NCBI GenBank assembly: GCA_949825065.1
Contig: OX463838.1
Coordinates: 6,736,251 to 6,800,250, forward strand
DNA from: Odontocerum albicorne
Lineage: Eukaryota > Arthropoda > Insecta > Trichoptera > Odontoceridae
DNA: 64,000 nucleotides
Direction: 5' to 3'
Part shown: positions 33,290 through 45,135 of the stretch, in pieces
Numbering within the stretch: the first letter of the stretch is position 1
How the letters are laid out: each line of letters opens with the position of its first letter
Made by a program: the position numbers and the translations under genes
Notes under the pieces: model-generated
Seen by the model: the letters and a program-made list of their open reading frames with translations, nothing else
What the model was told of the DNA's origin: nothing
Database searches by the model: none

Positions 33290-33735
33290 CATTTCTTAGT
33301 TATAATAATCTGACATTTTGCATTTCTTTCCTTCATAATATCATTCATTTGATCCAAACATGCTTTCCTTTGGCTTCTTCTATCACGCCTTCCACTCACA
33401 TTCACACTGTTTATTTGTTTTGTTAACCTTTCTTAGTTCATTAACTATCCCTAATAACTCTCCTAAAGTATCATTAATAACTCTCCTTCACCTTACCAAA
33501 CACACCAGCTTTAAGTACCCATTTCTCATTAATCACTAATTTTGTTTTTTGTCATATAAGTTCATCCTATAAATTCTTCTTTGTGCACCCATTTCCATAA
33601 CATTTATCCAGCACCTTTCAGTATTTTTAAACAATCACATTTCACTCTTATACATCAAAGTTGATACTAAAATAATGTAGTGGACTCTCATCTTAGCAAA
33701 TTCTGATACTGTACGGTTCTAGACTATTTGAAGGT
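33290..33735 (-). mobile_element. LINE family C fragment
   Basis: On the minus strand, in order: ccactacattattttagtat, ggtgctggataaatgtta, cttaaagctggtgtgtttgg, gtgagtggaaggcgtgatag, ggaaagcatgtttggatcaa. This matches the copies at 10105-10800 and 26150-26760. Frames are broken. Confidence 0.6.
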
Positions 33736-33786
33736 CTCGGCAGTAAATAATGGTAAGTAACATGTATCACATTTTGAGATATTAAG

Positions 33787-34242
33787 AAAATGTCCTTGAA
33801 GGACGCGATGATGATTTTGATTGTTTGGTATTTAAATAAAATACGTCAATTAGCAATGCGGAAAGAGAGAGTGAATTAATCAAAGAATAATAATTAATAA
33901 TTAATGATGCTTTATTTATCGGTAAGTGGGTATTTATACATTTCAGAATGGGCGCGGGAGTGCGCCCGCAATATATTTTTATCTCGCTTCTGTGCGTGCA
34001 GAGATGGTTGATTGAAATATTGCAGACATCGCAAATAATATTGTGGGTAGACAATTTGTTGGCGAAAACGGCGAGACAGCGTGATGCGTTCTCTTTCTAC
34101 TGTGGAATGTATCGTAAATAGTATTTGTGGGTAAACAATTTGTATGTTTTGGTATGCGACCTTTGGACATATCCAAAGGTCGTTTCGTCGGTCGTTGACC
34201 GTGTATGATGACAATATTTCAGCGACGACAGTAGTTCCTACA
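33787..34242 (-). mobile_element. Solo LTR, second copy
   Basis: Minus strand: TGTAGGAACTACTGTCG at one end and GGACATTTT at the other. It shares with 8496-8890 the segments ggtcaacgaccgacgaaa, acgctgtctcgcc and aatacccac. TAAG (33783-33786) and CAAG (34243-34246) could be a 4-base duplication with one mismatch. A partly doubled segment (gtgggtagacaatttgt and gtgggtaaacaatttgt) explains its greater length. Confidence 0.7.
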
Positions 34243-34246
34243 CAAG

Positions 34247-34954
34247 TATTTATAAAATCTTAAAATTTATTTATGAAACATTTATTAAAATAAAAATTAA
34301 TTTAAAAAAGTATGAGGCTTTAAGACTATTCTGTTTGAGTATTAGATCTTTCAATTATACCCTAAACTATCTTATTCGTAATTTTGAAACTCGTCTTTTG
34401 TAATTTTGTCGCTTAACATTATTTACTGCCTAGCCCTTAATTTGTTTAAGTGCTTATTAACTTCGTTTCCTATCGCTACATACCGTTCAATATCCCTCTT
34501 TACTCTTTCATCTTCTGAGAAAATACTACCAATAGCAGATATCCTTTATTTGCAAGATCTGAGAATTAATCTAAAGTCAAAGGAGATTGGAAAGCATGAA
34601 AAGAAAATAAATATGATACATGAATAACAAATTATGTAATATAAGTACAGGAATTTGGCTATTTAGTTAGTATTTTCTCAGATTAAAAAATACTCAACAT
34701 TTAACCCATTCTAGAAACTATGCATCACTACGTTTTGTCGACATATACACTATTCATTCGCGGTACCCTCAAGAATAATCTTACCAATCTCGTCAAGAAG
34801 TCATTAATGATTATTATTCTTTCATATACCCATATTTGTCTTTATTCACAATTTGTCCTGTATAATAATTAAAGCAAAGACGTAACCTTGTACAGTGCGC
34901 ATTTTTATTTGAGATTGAAGTATGTATTGTAGATAATATTTTTCATTATAAGAA
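34247..34954. other. No feature recognised
   Basis: AT-rich. The 73-residue frame at 34406-34627 has no motif. Confidence 0.4.
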
Positions 34955-35480
34955 ACAGTTCTGTGCCATCTCTACATCTTGGTTATACTCATCATTGCCG
35001 GGCCTCGCAGTCGAGGATCCCCTCGCCACTCCAACGTCAGTCCTGAACCGTTCTCCCACGTCGATAGTGTGATCTTCTGTGAGAGAACAGCTCGATCCTG
35101 GACGCGCACTCCCTCCCGCAAATGCCACAGACATGTGGATTCTGCTAAGCCACCTGGCCATGCTGACGCATGTTTGCAGCGCGCTGACTGTTTCTCATAC
35201 GTCTAGCCGCTGAGACTATATCAGCCCGAGAACATGCCACTCTCCGCCCCTCACGGTCCCGAGCCACCCACTCCCAGTCCTCAGGCACCCCTCACAAAGT
35301 AAGCGACTCTCGCAGACTGTCCTTATAGCGTTTCCTCTGCCCACCAACTCTTCGCTTGCCCACCACTTCTCCGTACAAGACACGTTTTGGGAGTCTGATC
35401 ACCCATGTGTATCACATGCCCGGTCCACCGCAATTTCGTCTTTACAACCATATCCTCTATAGGTTTACAGTTAGAGCGTT
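34955..35480 (-). mobile_element. LINE family E, C-terminus with a CxxC-x-H-x-H finger-like motif
   Basis: A GC-rich minus-strand remnant. From 35470: MVVKTKLRWTGHVIHMGD, then (after a shift) VGKRRVGGQRKRYKDSLRES, a stop, PEDWEWVARDREGRRVACSR, a stop, and VCGICGRECASRIELFSHRR-SH. The last piece fits a C2H2-type finger at the C-terminus, known in some LINE reverse transcriptase proteins. The 3' end tggcgaggggatcctcgact, then gaggcccggcaatgatga, matches the SINE2 tail at 38219-38262. At least two stops and one shift; no catalytic domain. Confidence 0.75.
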
Positions 35481-36564
35481 GCAGGACTGGTTATATTATG
35501 ATCAGGGGAGAAGATCCTCCTGATCATTGATTAAGCATTCCAGTTACTTAAATTCATGCACCCTTACAATTACACTGTAATCCTACTCTCAGCGACGCGT
35601 TTGGTGGTTGATTTCCCGGACTGAAATTCATAAATTAAGTATTTATAATATTTATTCAAGTGCACAACAAAAAAAGTCCTCATACGCATGAAAAAATACT
35701 AGGAGACTTACTAGGAGAAGAAGATTTGGCCTTTTCAAGAGAGAAAATTTATGCAAAATCATTCAAGTCATATTGTGGAAGAAGATACAAATAAGACAAA
35801 GTGAAGGAAAAATTACCTGAAAACTAGCTGAAAAACCTAAGAAAATTATTTAACTGTATCACTAAGTCATTGTTCAGAGCAGGTGCAGACGAAATTAATA
35901 TAGCCATGATGATAGCCAACCATCGATGTGGAGAGTTATGTTAAAAAGAATAATTATTTTGTCGAAAAAAGTATTCTCATTATTATAAAGGTTTAATATG
36001 CCTTCTTCAAATACAACTTCTGAAATGTTAAAAAATGTCAATATCCGTGACAAATTCAAGAGGGACAACTCGCATAGCAAAAGTACCTAATTGGTATGTT
36101 AGTTTTACTTATTGCTAGTATAATCAAATCAATATTTCTTGAACTAAAATAGTTGCCAGCAAAATAAATTTTCTTTCCAACAAAGTTGAATTAAATACTG
36201 TTCTCGTTAGAAACCGAATTATATAAAAAAGATACCTTCATATTCCGACTTACGCTTAGAAAATTGTGTCTATCCCAACATACCTATAAAAAAACTTGTT
36301 GGATAGAGCCACGAGTAGAAACCGCGCTCCCGCAAGTCAAGATATCTCAAAAATGTATTTTGAACCTTCCCCACTATTTGAGAGTAATGAATCTCCTGCG
36401 GGCTCCACATTCTAAATTGCTACGTACCACCACATTCTAGAGGGATGTGAGAACCTCTTGTTACATGAATTATAAATTATTTAGATACTAGTATCACAAA
36501 TACCAATACTATATAAGCAGGCTTACATAGTTCTTCCAAGCCAGGACCAAATAAGAGCCTTCTT
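35481..36564. other. No feature recognised
   Basis: AT-rich with patches of average composition (36300-36480). No repeats shared with the rest of the window were noticed. Confidence 0.4.
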
Positions 36565-37185
36565 TTAACCTGTTCCCCGCGGGAAGCACAAACGCCTGTG
36601 ATCTGACGACAATCCAAGTTTCAAATCACAAATACTTAAAAAAAATGACACAAAACCGGAATAAAAATTGAACTAAAATTTAAAATAATCTTTATTCTAG
36701 CGACATTTCTGAAAACCTTGCCAAATAATATATTAGTTTATGAGATATTGTTGAATAAACAGAGCGCCGAATTTTTTTGGCTTCTCAATATTTCCAGCAT
36801 TAACGACCTGTCGCGCGGATCGAGTCCTGCGATGAGTCTCTCTTACGTAAATAAACATTACTAAGTCTCTCTTACGTAAATAAACATTACTAGTGCTATA
36901 TGCATTTGATCGGGTGAGTGTCATGAAGCATTGATTTTATCGTAGCATTCCTTTGTTTATTTTACGTAATGTTTAGTTTATCTCCTTTATTTAATGAGTC
37001 TCCTTAAGAGTAATGACTTATTTATTATCAGAAAATTACTTAAGTGTCATGTTTACTTGGTGTTGTAATCAAATATCACTGGTTCTAAACAAAATATGTG
37101 TTTAAACTTAGAAATTAAAAAACGCTGAAATTGTGCCGCGCACAGGATTCGTGGAATTTGATTTTTAACGCGGTGAACAGGTTAA
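36565..37185. mobile_element. piggyBac-like MITE, family PB3, long copy
   Basis: TTAACCTGTTCCCCGCG begins at 36565, and the inverse right end is TTAACCTGTTCACCGCG, closing with TTAA at 37182-37185. The right 220 bases are the inverse of 13820-14040; the left 60 match the right end of that copy. The centre holds a 29-bp direct repeat at 36835-36893. Confidence 0.8.
36835..36893. repeat. 29-bp direct repeat, two copies
   Basis: agtctctcttacgtaaataa then acattact occurs twice at a 29-base period, inside the PB3 element. Confidence 0.9.
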
Positions 37186-37913
37186 AACGAATACCCAAAT
37201 CTTTGATTAATTTTATTATCTGAATTAAAAGATAATTCATGGTGTATCTACAGTAATAAAAACATTTCGTAGGAAAAACACTTTAAAATTTTGTTTATTG
37301 ATTTGTTCCACTCGTTGATTATAAAAATAAAAATAATTCAATATGACACACATAAACTATTGTGAGTTATGATCCACATTAGATTTTAGCAGCCTTTACA
37401 AAAAATCATAACCAATCTGATTTTCACTATTGATATGAATTTTTTCACGAATTTCTTATATAAAGTTAATTTCGAAGCTATATTTTCGACCTCGCGTCCT
37501 TTAAACTATATTATATATCTTAAGTTTTCGTAAAGAAATCAACGTGACAGTACAATAAAAAGGTACGCCAGTAATATTTGCTCAGTTATCCCTTATATTT
37601 TGTTAATAAAATTCACTCAGAATACGTTTTTATTTTCGTTTTCTCCTTATTTTCGAAAGAATCGAAAGAATTTTGCTGAAAATTTTATGTGGAGTTGTAT
37701 TTCATTCCTAGAAATTGAATGCTATAAAAATTCGAAATTTTATCTGAAACTTTTATTTACTCTTTGAAACACTAAACGAGTAAACAGACAACTATGTATT
37801 TACACAGTCGAGAATTATTAAATTTTTCATGTTAAGCAAAATATAAAAAGCTTGGGTTTACCCTACTTCGGAAAGAATGGTGTACTCCAAATAGGATCAG
37901 ATACGGAGTGGGT
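37186..37913. other. No feature recognised
   Basis: AT-rich unique-looking sequence. Confidence 0.4.
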
Positions 37914-38277
37914 CGCGCTGCATATTGTTGCGCGGTAACGCACTGGACCTCCGTGCGAAAGGTCGCTTATTCGAACCCCGTGCTGTACTACTCCCCTCGA
38001 ATGGCACAGGCATTTTTTTCCGCCTAGTTTTCGAGGGTATAAGGATTCCTGTGACTTTCGTCATATCTATAATTTCAAAAAGAGATAATCTCACTTTGGT
38101 GTGCCATCGGATCCAGTATAGCGGTGTAGCCGGTGAATCTGCTAGTATGCAACGACTCACTCACTTAATAGGAAAAAAACTCCACGGCACAGTTTCGCTT
38201 TCCAACTTAAATGACTGGAATGGCGAGGGAATCCTCGACTACGAAGTTCAGCAATGGCCATGACTACGATAAGCACA
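37914..38277 (+). mobile_element. tRNA-derived SINE2, complete copy
   Basis: Head: gcgcggtaacgcactgg (box-A region, 37930-37946) and attcgaacccc (37969-37979, box B-like). Body: ctcccctcgaatg, gtgccatcggatccagtat, agcggtgtagccggtga, actccacggcacagtttcgc. Tail: tggcgagggaatcctcgact, then tcagcaatggcc, matching LINE family E. AGTGGGT at 37907-37913 and 38278-38284 is a candidate 7-base target duplication. The 112-residue frame across it is not coding. Confidence 0.85.
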
Positions 38278-38284
38278 AGTGGGT

Positions 38285-39425
38285 TAACAAGATATTTCTG
38301 TGAGTCTAGAGAGATCTAGACTATGAGATAGATGGTGAACAGCTGTCACTATACCTATGCATTTTCTGGGTACTTACAGCTACTAGAGACAACCTTACAC
38401 CGGATGCTATGACCTGATGGAGAAGACACATTGTATGTGAGAGTCAAACGCTGAAGAAGAAGCTAGAAAATATATTTTTTAAATACACCTCATTTTCTTC
38501 GGATTCATCTTGATATGCTTACACTGACTTATATCGTCCGTCAAAACCATGGCTTTATCACATTTCACGCCTTATTGCATCGCAAACTTCAGTCACATCA
38601 TCAAATCGATTTAATAGGGCAAGGTATTATGACAGGGCTTTTTCCTTGTCATCATTGGCATATGGGGTGTCAAATAGCAATTAAAGACAACCCTTTTTGG
38701 GGGTCTTATATGATTATATAAAGGCATTACACATACTCGTATATGCTACACTTCACCATCGAATGTGGATATTACTGTCATATATAAGAAGATCTACAAA
38801 AGTTTTTATATAGCCTTGACAAGTTTTAAGTGTTTTTTTACCAAATATTTTTTCTTAACATGTGAAGATGCGGTGAATCACCCAATTTAATGACCGCAGT
38901 CACCATCTTCCTATCCTTACGATTAAATTATTTTATTTTTCGTAATATTTTTGATATCTTTAAATAGTGGATTCAATTCTTGAGACAGCGTCGTTCAGGA
39001 GAATTTACTCTCGGTACGGTGAAATATACATCGTCTTTTTTATTATTATTATTGAGCTCTTGTTTCTTATTGATATTTTTCTTCCTTGACAGTCTATCAG
39101 TTTTGCTGCGGCCAAATTAGTTTAAATAATTATCATGAATAAACGATCATCTGCTCTGCTATGTAAACGTCCAAACTATCATATACAAACACAGACATCG
39201 TAAAGGAGGAAAATAAGGGAGCCATGTTTGAGTATGCTCTGATGTCGGTAATTACTGTATGGAGTGGGGTTACTCTTATTGACGCTTAAAAACCTTAGTA
39301 TCTTGGATTCTATACTTTGACTTTTATATTTTACCATCAATCAGCACAATTCAAATTTGAATCTGCAATTGAAATATTAACTGTAATAAAACCCCTTAAT
39401 ATATCAGAATCAGGTAAACGAGCAT
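38285..39425. other. Mostly unassigned; possible LINE trace at 38340-38465
   Basis: The phrase tgctatgacctgatggagaa, then aacgctgaagaagaagc, suggests a LINE 3' end with a GAA-rich tail, but coding blocks are too eroded to name. The rest is AT-rich. Confidence 0.4.
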
Positions 39426-40558
39426 ATCCTTCCGTGGTTGCAGTCCTAAGACTGGTTTGCAGCAATTTGAACTCTTCTCCTCCATTCCCCCCTGTCCTGT
39501 GCGGCTCTTTTTAAGTCTGTATATGTTGAGCAGCGCACGTCCACCAACAGGTCCTCCAGGTACTCTCGGCGTGGGCGTCCCCTAAAGCTTGTCCCCTCGG
39601 TCATACCCTCCATTATGGCATGCAAGAGGCCCTCTTGTCGTATTATATGACCGATCCATCTTGCACGCCTTTCGGACAGGATCCTGAGCAGGTGCCTTCC
39701 TCCTTCGATTCGTTGGAGAACCTCTTCATTTGTGATGCGGTCTCTCCAGGAAATTCCTAATAGTCTTCTATAGGACCACATCTCAAAAGCCTCTAGTCTT
39801 CGTCTATCTCTTTCGGATAGGCACCATGTCTCGCAGCCGTACATCAAGATACTCCATACATAGGTCTTGATGAGGAGTATTCTCAGTTTTAGGTATATAT
39901 TATTTGATTCTATTATTTTCGACCTTTTATTAAATGCAAGTCTAGCCTGATGTATACGGCTGTCGACCTCGCTCTTGGACCGACCGTCCCATGTTATTTT
40001 GCTCCCGAGGTAGACAAACTCCTTGGTGTTCATTAGTGGTTTACTCGACATCACTATTCTTATCTGATGCTGCGCTCGGCCTACAGTCAGCAGCTTTGTT
40101 TTGTCTTTATTTATCTTCATACTGTAGTTATTTTGAAGAATGTTTTCCATAGTTGTTAAGGCCTTTTGTAGTTCCTCTTCACTTTCAGCAACCATAGCAA
40201 TATCGTCAGCGAACCTTATCATGTCCACCTTTTGCCCGTGTATCTTTACACCTTCTCTGTGACTCATTCTCTCTCTCAAGTCGTCAATCGCGCTCTGTAT
40301 ATAGGCGTTAAAAAGAACAGGTGACAGAGAGCATCCCTGCCTTACCCCTTGTCTTATATTGGCTTCCTTTGTGTCTTCGTCACATCTGATTATAGCGGCC
40401 TCATTCTTGTATAGCGCCTGGATTATACGTCTATCTCTGTATTTGATATCAATTCTCTTCAAAATCTCGAAGAGTCTTTTCCATTCTACTTTGTCAAAAG
40501 CTTTCTCCAGGTCTATGAATGCGATATAGAAGAGTGTAATAACGAGATAATGTTGTAT
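39426..40558 (-). mobile_element. LINE family A reverse transcriptase, longest open frame, 5'-truncated
   Basis: The minus-strand frame is open from 40558 to the stop at 39448-39446, about 370 codons with no internal stop. In order: AFIDLEKAFDKVEW (motif A with its aspartate), IRQGVRQGCSLSPVLFNAYI (motif B), IRFADDIAMVAESEEELQKA (FADD catalytic motif), YSMKINKDKTKL, EFVYLGSKI, ILMYGCETW, LGISWRDRITNEEV, RWIGHIIRQ, RGRPRREYLEDLL and a basic C-terminus. It functions as target-primed reverse transcriptase in non-LTR elements. The endonuclease and N-terminal fingers are missing: LINE sequence stops at about 40545. The nominal start is arbitrary because the copy is truncated. An imperfect aacgag repeat at each edge may be the target duplication. 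RTE-like is a guess. Confidence 0.9.
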
Positions 40559-41989
40559 TTAGCCCTGCTAATCCAGCCTCTAATCCCAAGTAAGCTTAAA
40601 ACGACTAAAGTATGTATATAACTTGCCATTTGTCATCACATGTGTCAGCAATACTACTGCATGTCAAGCTCTCTGATAAACAGACTGCAACGAATGTTTT
40701 AAAAGTCAAATAAGCAAATATTAAAGAACGTTGTTAATAAAAAATATTAATCAAACGAGATTCCTTATAAATTCTTTACTAATTATTGAAAAATAAATTA
40801 AACATGGTCAAAAAAACATATTTATATGTCTAGAATATATCAAACTTTTCAAAACCGCGTTCAAAAAATATCCTTTAACTCTGGATTCCATAAAAAAAAA
40901 CTCACATAATGGATTTGTATTTTGTGCTCATTCTAACTTTGTTGTATGATGATGAAATTGATTCCAAAACCATGCAGGTATCCAAACAAAACAAACAATT
41001 GAAAAGGAAAATTCAAATCATATTTTTCATGCATTTCTACACAATTTCAATCGAGCGATGACTCCGTAAATATTTATAATAAAACTCTCACCGTGACGAA
41101 TTCACAGTGAAAAAGATATTTTTTAAATAAATACTTACGTACAAATTTGATTATATTTTCTTTCATACACATAACATACGTCATTCAAATATCTATTTAA
41201 AAGAAATTTTCATTCAATGTAGTTTACCTGAAGAAAAATTCGCAGAAACGAGCATACGAAAAGGTGCTTATTTGCAAGTGTTTTACCAATTTTCTATTTG
41301 ATAATATTTATATTATTTTTTAAAATATACAGTTATATTATACTTCAAGCAAGATTGCAAAATATTAATAAAATACAAATTTTTTTACAGAACAAACTTA
41401 ATAAGAATATTTTTTTACTTTTCCTATAAAAATATTGTATATTATTTCTACAGAAATGTACTCAAAAAAGTAATTTTGATGATTAACGGTAAAAATAATT
41501 AATAATGTTACGTTTCACCTTTTTAAACACCAAACTTATCTTCTTACAAAGCATATTTGAAAATATTACATAACACTTTTGCTATATAAAAAACACCATG
41601 GTTGTTTTTTGCCATTTGATAATAATCACCCTAAAATTGGTTAAAGAGACATTCATTAAAAATTAGTCTTAGACCCTTAAAAAATGGATAGCAACAGAAA
41701 TCGGTTAAAATTGAATTAAGATCAATAATCTGTTTTGTTTCACATATCAATCAAATGAGGAAGTTGAATTGCATTACGCTTTCGTTGTACGAGTATATAG
41801 TACAATGTATTACAGCCTAACTTTTTCAATGTTGTCTCAACTATTTCATTTTCCATTTGTCATTTTGTAAAATTTGGACACCTTTGAGGCTTTTCTTTTT
41901 TCGTTCTTGCTGACAGTTAACCTGAGGTGGTATATGTGGGTTTACTTTTTATTTTGTTTTCTGCCATACATTTTTGTTTTTTTATTTAT
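40559..41989. other. No feature recognised
   Basis: Very AT-rich with many short homopolymers. A reverse TACTCGTA is at 41788-41795. Confidence 0.5.
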
Positions 41990-42420
41990 GATTTAATCTA
42001 GATATGCGGGGGTGTGGGATAGAAGCCCCCCGATACCCTTGCGGTTGGGCACGCCCTACATTGGTGGGGTGTGTCTTGGCCGGGGGAATGTTTGTGGGAT
42101 GAGCCCGGACCTTTTTATTTCTTCTCTCTTGAATGTATTTTTTTGTCATCTATTTATTTTCTGTGTTTTTTTTTATATTCTTGTTCAAAGATGTGGGCTG
42201 AAAAACATCTGATGTCCTCGTAGCTGGGTTTGCTTTATATTGGTGGGGTGTATCTTGGCCGAGGGGATGTTATTAGATGATCTCAGGCCTTTTGATAGCT
42301 TCTGTATTTAATATAGTATCAGCAATTTATGTGTTTTAGAAGTGCTATTTAAATATATTTTGTACAAAACATACTATGTTGTTGTCAATAAACCGTTATT
42401 TATTTATTTAACCTGGAGAA
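41990..42420 (+). repeat. Probable retroelement 3' UTR with internal duplication
   Basis: A block of about 90 bases occurs twice: tacattggtggggtgtgtct (42057) and tatattggtggggtgtatct (42237), each preceded by a ccc-ttgcg or cctcgta-type phrase and followed by tggccg(g/a)gggga. The end aataaaccgttatttattta looks like a poly(A) signal with a (TTTA)n tail. An inverse copy of the second half lies at 47085-47300. Confidence 0.65.
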
Positions 42421-42434
42421 TTAAATGTAATATG

Positions 42435-42580
42435 GTAATATATTTCAATCAGCCAGCTGATAAAAAGGCCTGAAGGGAAAACCAGACTGATACCCTTAAA
42501 CAAAACGTTACAACAGAAATCAAACTCGCAATCCTCGAGTAAGACCATATTATCTCATCATCCAGGCCATGGAGGTTAGA
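42435..42580 (-). mobile_element. SINE1, head and body
   Basis: Minus strand: tggcctggatgatgagataa (box A region), ttgcgagtttgatttctg (box B region), cagtctggttttcccttcag, ggcctttttatc. It matches the first 140 bases of the 58259-58455 copy. Confidence 0.7.
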
Positions 42581-43145
42581 TAAGTACATGCATGTAAAAA
42601 TATTCACCGTAATTTTCAATGAAATTTCATGCCATTGTCTCTAATTTTTTTTTTGTAAAATTTAAATAACTTAACCTTTTGAAATTTTGATAAATTGCGT
42701 CTGAAATTATTCTCTTTTGTTTTCGTCTCTCAGATCATTTAACTTACAAAGGACAAAACAGAACTCGAAAAAAATTCAACTGGATTTTTGAAATGAAAGT
42801 CAAGAGATGTATTCAAATACTTGGAAAGCGGATGCAAAATGAATAAAACAACGAAGAAGAGTGCGATACGAGGGTGAGAGTTAAAGGAATGAGAATCGAA
42901 AAAAAACCTCTTCGAGGGAAAATATTAAATTGCGTTTTTCTCTCAGAGATGAACCACCTTACGAAAAAGATTTATTTCAGCATAAATTCTTCACAAATGA
43001 CCCATATGGTCTCACTAGAAGGCACTTGTCTTTGTTGATTCCTGATGAATTCAATAAACAGGGTGTCGTCATACGTATATTTTTACTTGAAACCAGAAAG
43101 TTGTAAGAGGCTTTAATGAAAACCCCTTTTATAAAAATTGGTTGA
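42581..43145. other. No feature recognised
   Basis: AT-rich; the opposite-strand frames at 42977-43448 are antisense to the LINE at 43146-43520. Confidence 0.4.
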
Positions 43146-43520
43146 CAGTGGTCCATAGAGTCCAGAGCTGACACTGTCAGAACCAAAAATCTCCTTCGAA
43201 CCAGCGAAATGAAGGTACTCAGGAGTATTGCTGGCAAAACCCTTCGTAATAGAGTACGAAACACAAAAATCCAAAGGATGTGCGAAGTTGAAGATATTGT
43301 CAGATGGAAACGACAGAGACGAAGGTTCTGGAACGAACATGTATCCAGAATGGCGGAAACAAGAGCCGTAAGAATGGCCAGGGACAGTATCCTCCAAGCA
43401 AGCACACCTCCAAGACGACCTCCCAAAAGATGGAAAGACAGCTGGCAATCGACGTCACAAACGGGAAACGATGATGCAGGACCATAACAGATCTAAAAGA
43501 AGAGGAAGAAGAAGAAGAGG
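43146..43520 (+). mobile_element. LINE family F, C-terminal fragment with (GAA)n tail
   Basis: Open from 43146 to 43484: WSIESRADTVRTKNLLRTSE, MKVLRSIAGKTLRNRVRNTK, EVEDIVRWKRQRRRFWNEHV, SRMAETR and PPRRPPKRWKDSW. This is the C-terminal region after the reverse transcriptase of a non-LTR retrotransposon, distinct in sequence from families A to E. A GAAGAAGAAG tail follows at 43500-43518. GGTTGAC at both ends (43140 and 43520) may be a short target duplication. Confidence 0.8.
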
Positions 43521-43590
43521 TTGACCGCGGGGTGATAGTCTGTATTGCCCTAGTCGGAAGATTGATGTCTTACCAACTAGGCTAATATTG
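43521..43590 (-). mobile_element. SINE1 head fragment
   Basis: The minus strand has attagcctagttggtaagac (box A, near-consensus), then atcttccgactagggc. The remainder is absent. Confidence 0.55.
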
Positions 43591-44171
43591 ACTAAAAAGC
43601 TTCGTTGCTAATTTTTAAGGTGGTGATTGACACCAAAAAAAATACCAAAATCCCTAACTGAGAACAAATCATAAGGAAATATTAATGAATCATCCCTTGG
43701 AATTCCAGTGACTCTCAAATCAATCAATCACTTAACTGTTACAAATTATACAAATAAAAAATACTTTATACAACTTGTTAAAATAATTTTCCCAAATGGA
43801 TTCATGGAATTTAATAAATCATCCAACCTAAAGTAAAATGACGGCTCTCACAAACTTTCCTGAAAAACTGAAACTTAGTATAAATATTTGTTGAAATAGT
43901 TTTCAAAATTGAATAATTCTGCACGACTGAATGCCTCCAGCCAGGTAAAGCGGAAGGTTTAATAAAAAAGTTCACTGAACGGTGAAATTCGATTTTTTTT
44001 TTATCGATTTATTGGACAATACAGAATGACTGGAAATAGAAAATATTGACGTCGGTGTATGAAGAAAAGTCCCAAATATGAGCATTTTTATAACATTTGG
44101 TTCGAACACATCATCACGCAATTTCCTTGTGAAAAATGGCAGAGAGAACAGAACGCCAAACGTTTACCATA
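43591..44171. other. No feature recognised
   Basis: AT-rich; two small frames without motifs. Confidence 0.4.
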
Positions 44172-45135
44172 TACTATGCGTATCCAGAAAGTAAATGTAC
44201 TGAGGCTCTCACGACCGGATGGATTTTATTTTCGACATGTTGGCTACACTTCCGTGTAGTCTGACCCTTCCCCTCCGCAACGAGATCGGTTTGAGGTCAG
44301 TACGTTGAGAAGTGTTGACGCGACAACACGTTTCGTGAAAAATGTCAACCCAATCTCCCGCTAAGTGCAAAATTCGCGGCGTCATCCGTTATCTCGTTTG
44401 GAAGGGAAAACCTCCGGTTGAGGTTTATAATGAGGTGAAAACTGCATATGGTGATAAAGCTATGAATTGTACGAGTATGTACAAGTGGTGTCGCGAGTTT
44501 AAAAACGGTCACGTCACACCTCTTCACCCTCCGCCAAAAAGTTTAAAACCACAATTTCAGCCAAGAAAATCATGGCATCCGTGTTTTGGGACTGTCAAGG
44601 CATCATTTTAATTGAATATATGCCTCAAGGGGAAACCATCAACTCTGCGAGATACTGTGAGACCCTAAAAAAATTGCGGAGGGCGATTCAGAACAAGAGG
44701 AGAGGCATGCTGACAAAGGAAGTCTGCCTGCTGCACGACAATGCCAGACCACACACGGCCAACGCCACGAAGGAACAGCTCGCCTCGTTTAAATGGGATG
44801 TCCTTAATCATCCCGCGCATTCCCCTGACCTAGCACCTTCAGATTACTATCTCTTTACCTCCCTAAAGCTGCACATGGGTGGAAAAAGGTTTTCAACCGA
44901 CGAGGAGGTAAAGGAGGAGGTGGAGAAGTGGACGGAGGGGTTGGCGGGAAACTACTTCGAGGAAGGCATCAAAAAGTTGATACCCCGCTTTACCACCTGC
45001 ATTGAGAGGAATGGCGACTATGTCGAAAAATAGCTTACATATGTACTACGGTAACCACGTAATTTTTTTGTTTAAAGAAAAAAAAATTGTAACCTACAAA
45101 AATTCAGTCCACTTACTTTCTGGATATGCCTCGTA
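44172..45135 (+). mobile_element. Internally deleted mariner (M2), copy 1
   Basis: The ends gcgtatccagaaagtaaatg (left) and the inverse right end, gcatatccagaaagtaagtg, are inverted repeats. UTR and coding layout matches the copy at 61324-62282. At about 964 bp it lacks several hundred bases of a full mariner. Confidence 0.9.
44342..45033 (+). pseudogene. mariner transposase, internal deletion
   Basis: The ATG at 44342 opens MSTQSPAKCKIRGVIRYLVW, then VYNEVKTAYGDKAMN and MYKWCREFKNG, the N-terminal helix-turn-helix. After about residue 57 there is a deletion and shift. The frame then used (44572-45033) reads VFWDCQGIILIEYMPQGETI, LLHDNARPHTA and HSPDLAPSDYYLF. The last two hold the second and third catalytic aspartates with 34 residues between them, the mariner D,D34D spacing. 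The first aspartate is lost with the deletion. Inactive. Confidence 0.9.

Noticed and set aside
33782..34214. Overlapping minus-strand frames of 65-100 residues
   Set aside because: They are inside the solo LTR and share no protein-level similarity with the frames of the related LTRs.
37925..38263. 112-residue frame as a gene
   Set aside because: It spans a complete SINE2 from tRNA head to tail.
42977..43448. 149- and 111-residue minus-strand frames as genes
   Set aside because: They are antisense shadows of the LINE F coding fragment on the plus strand.
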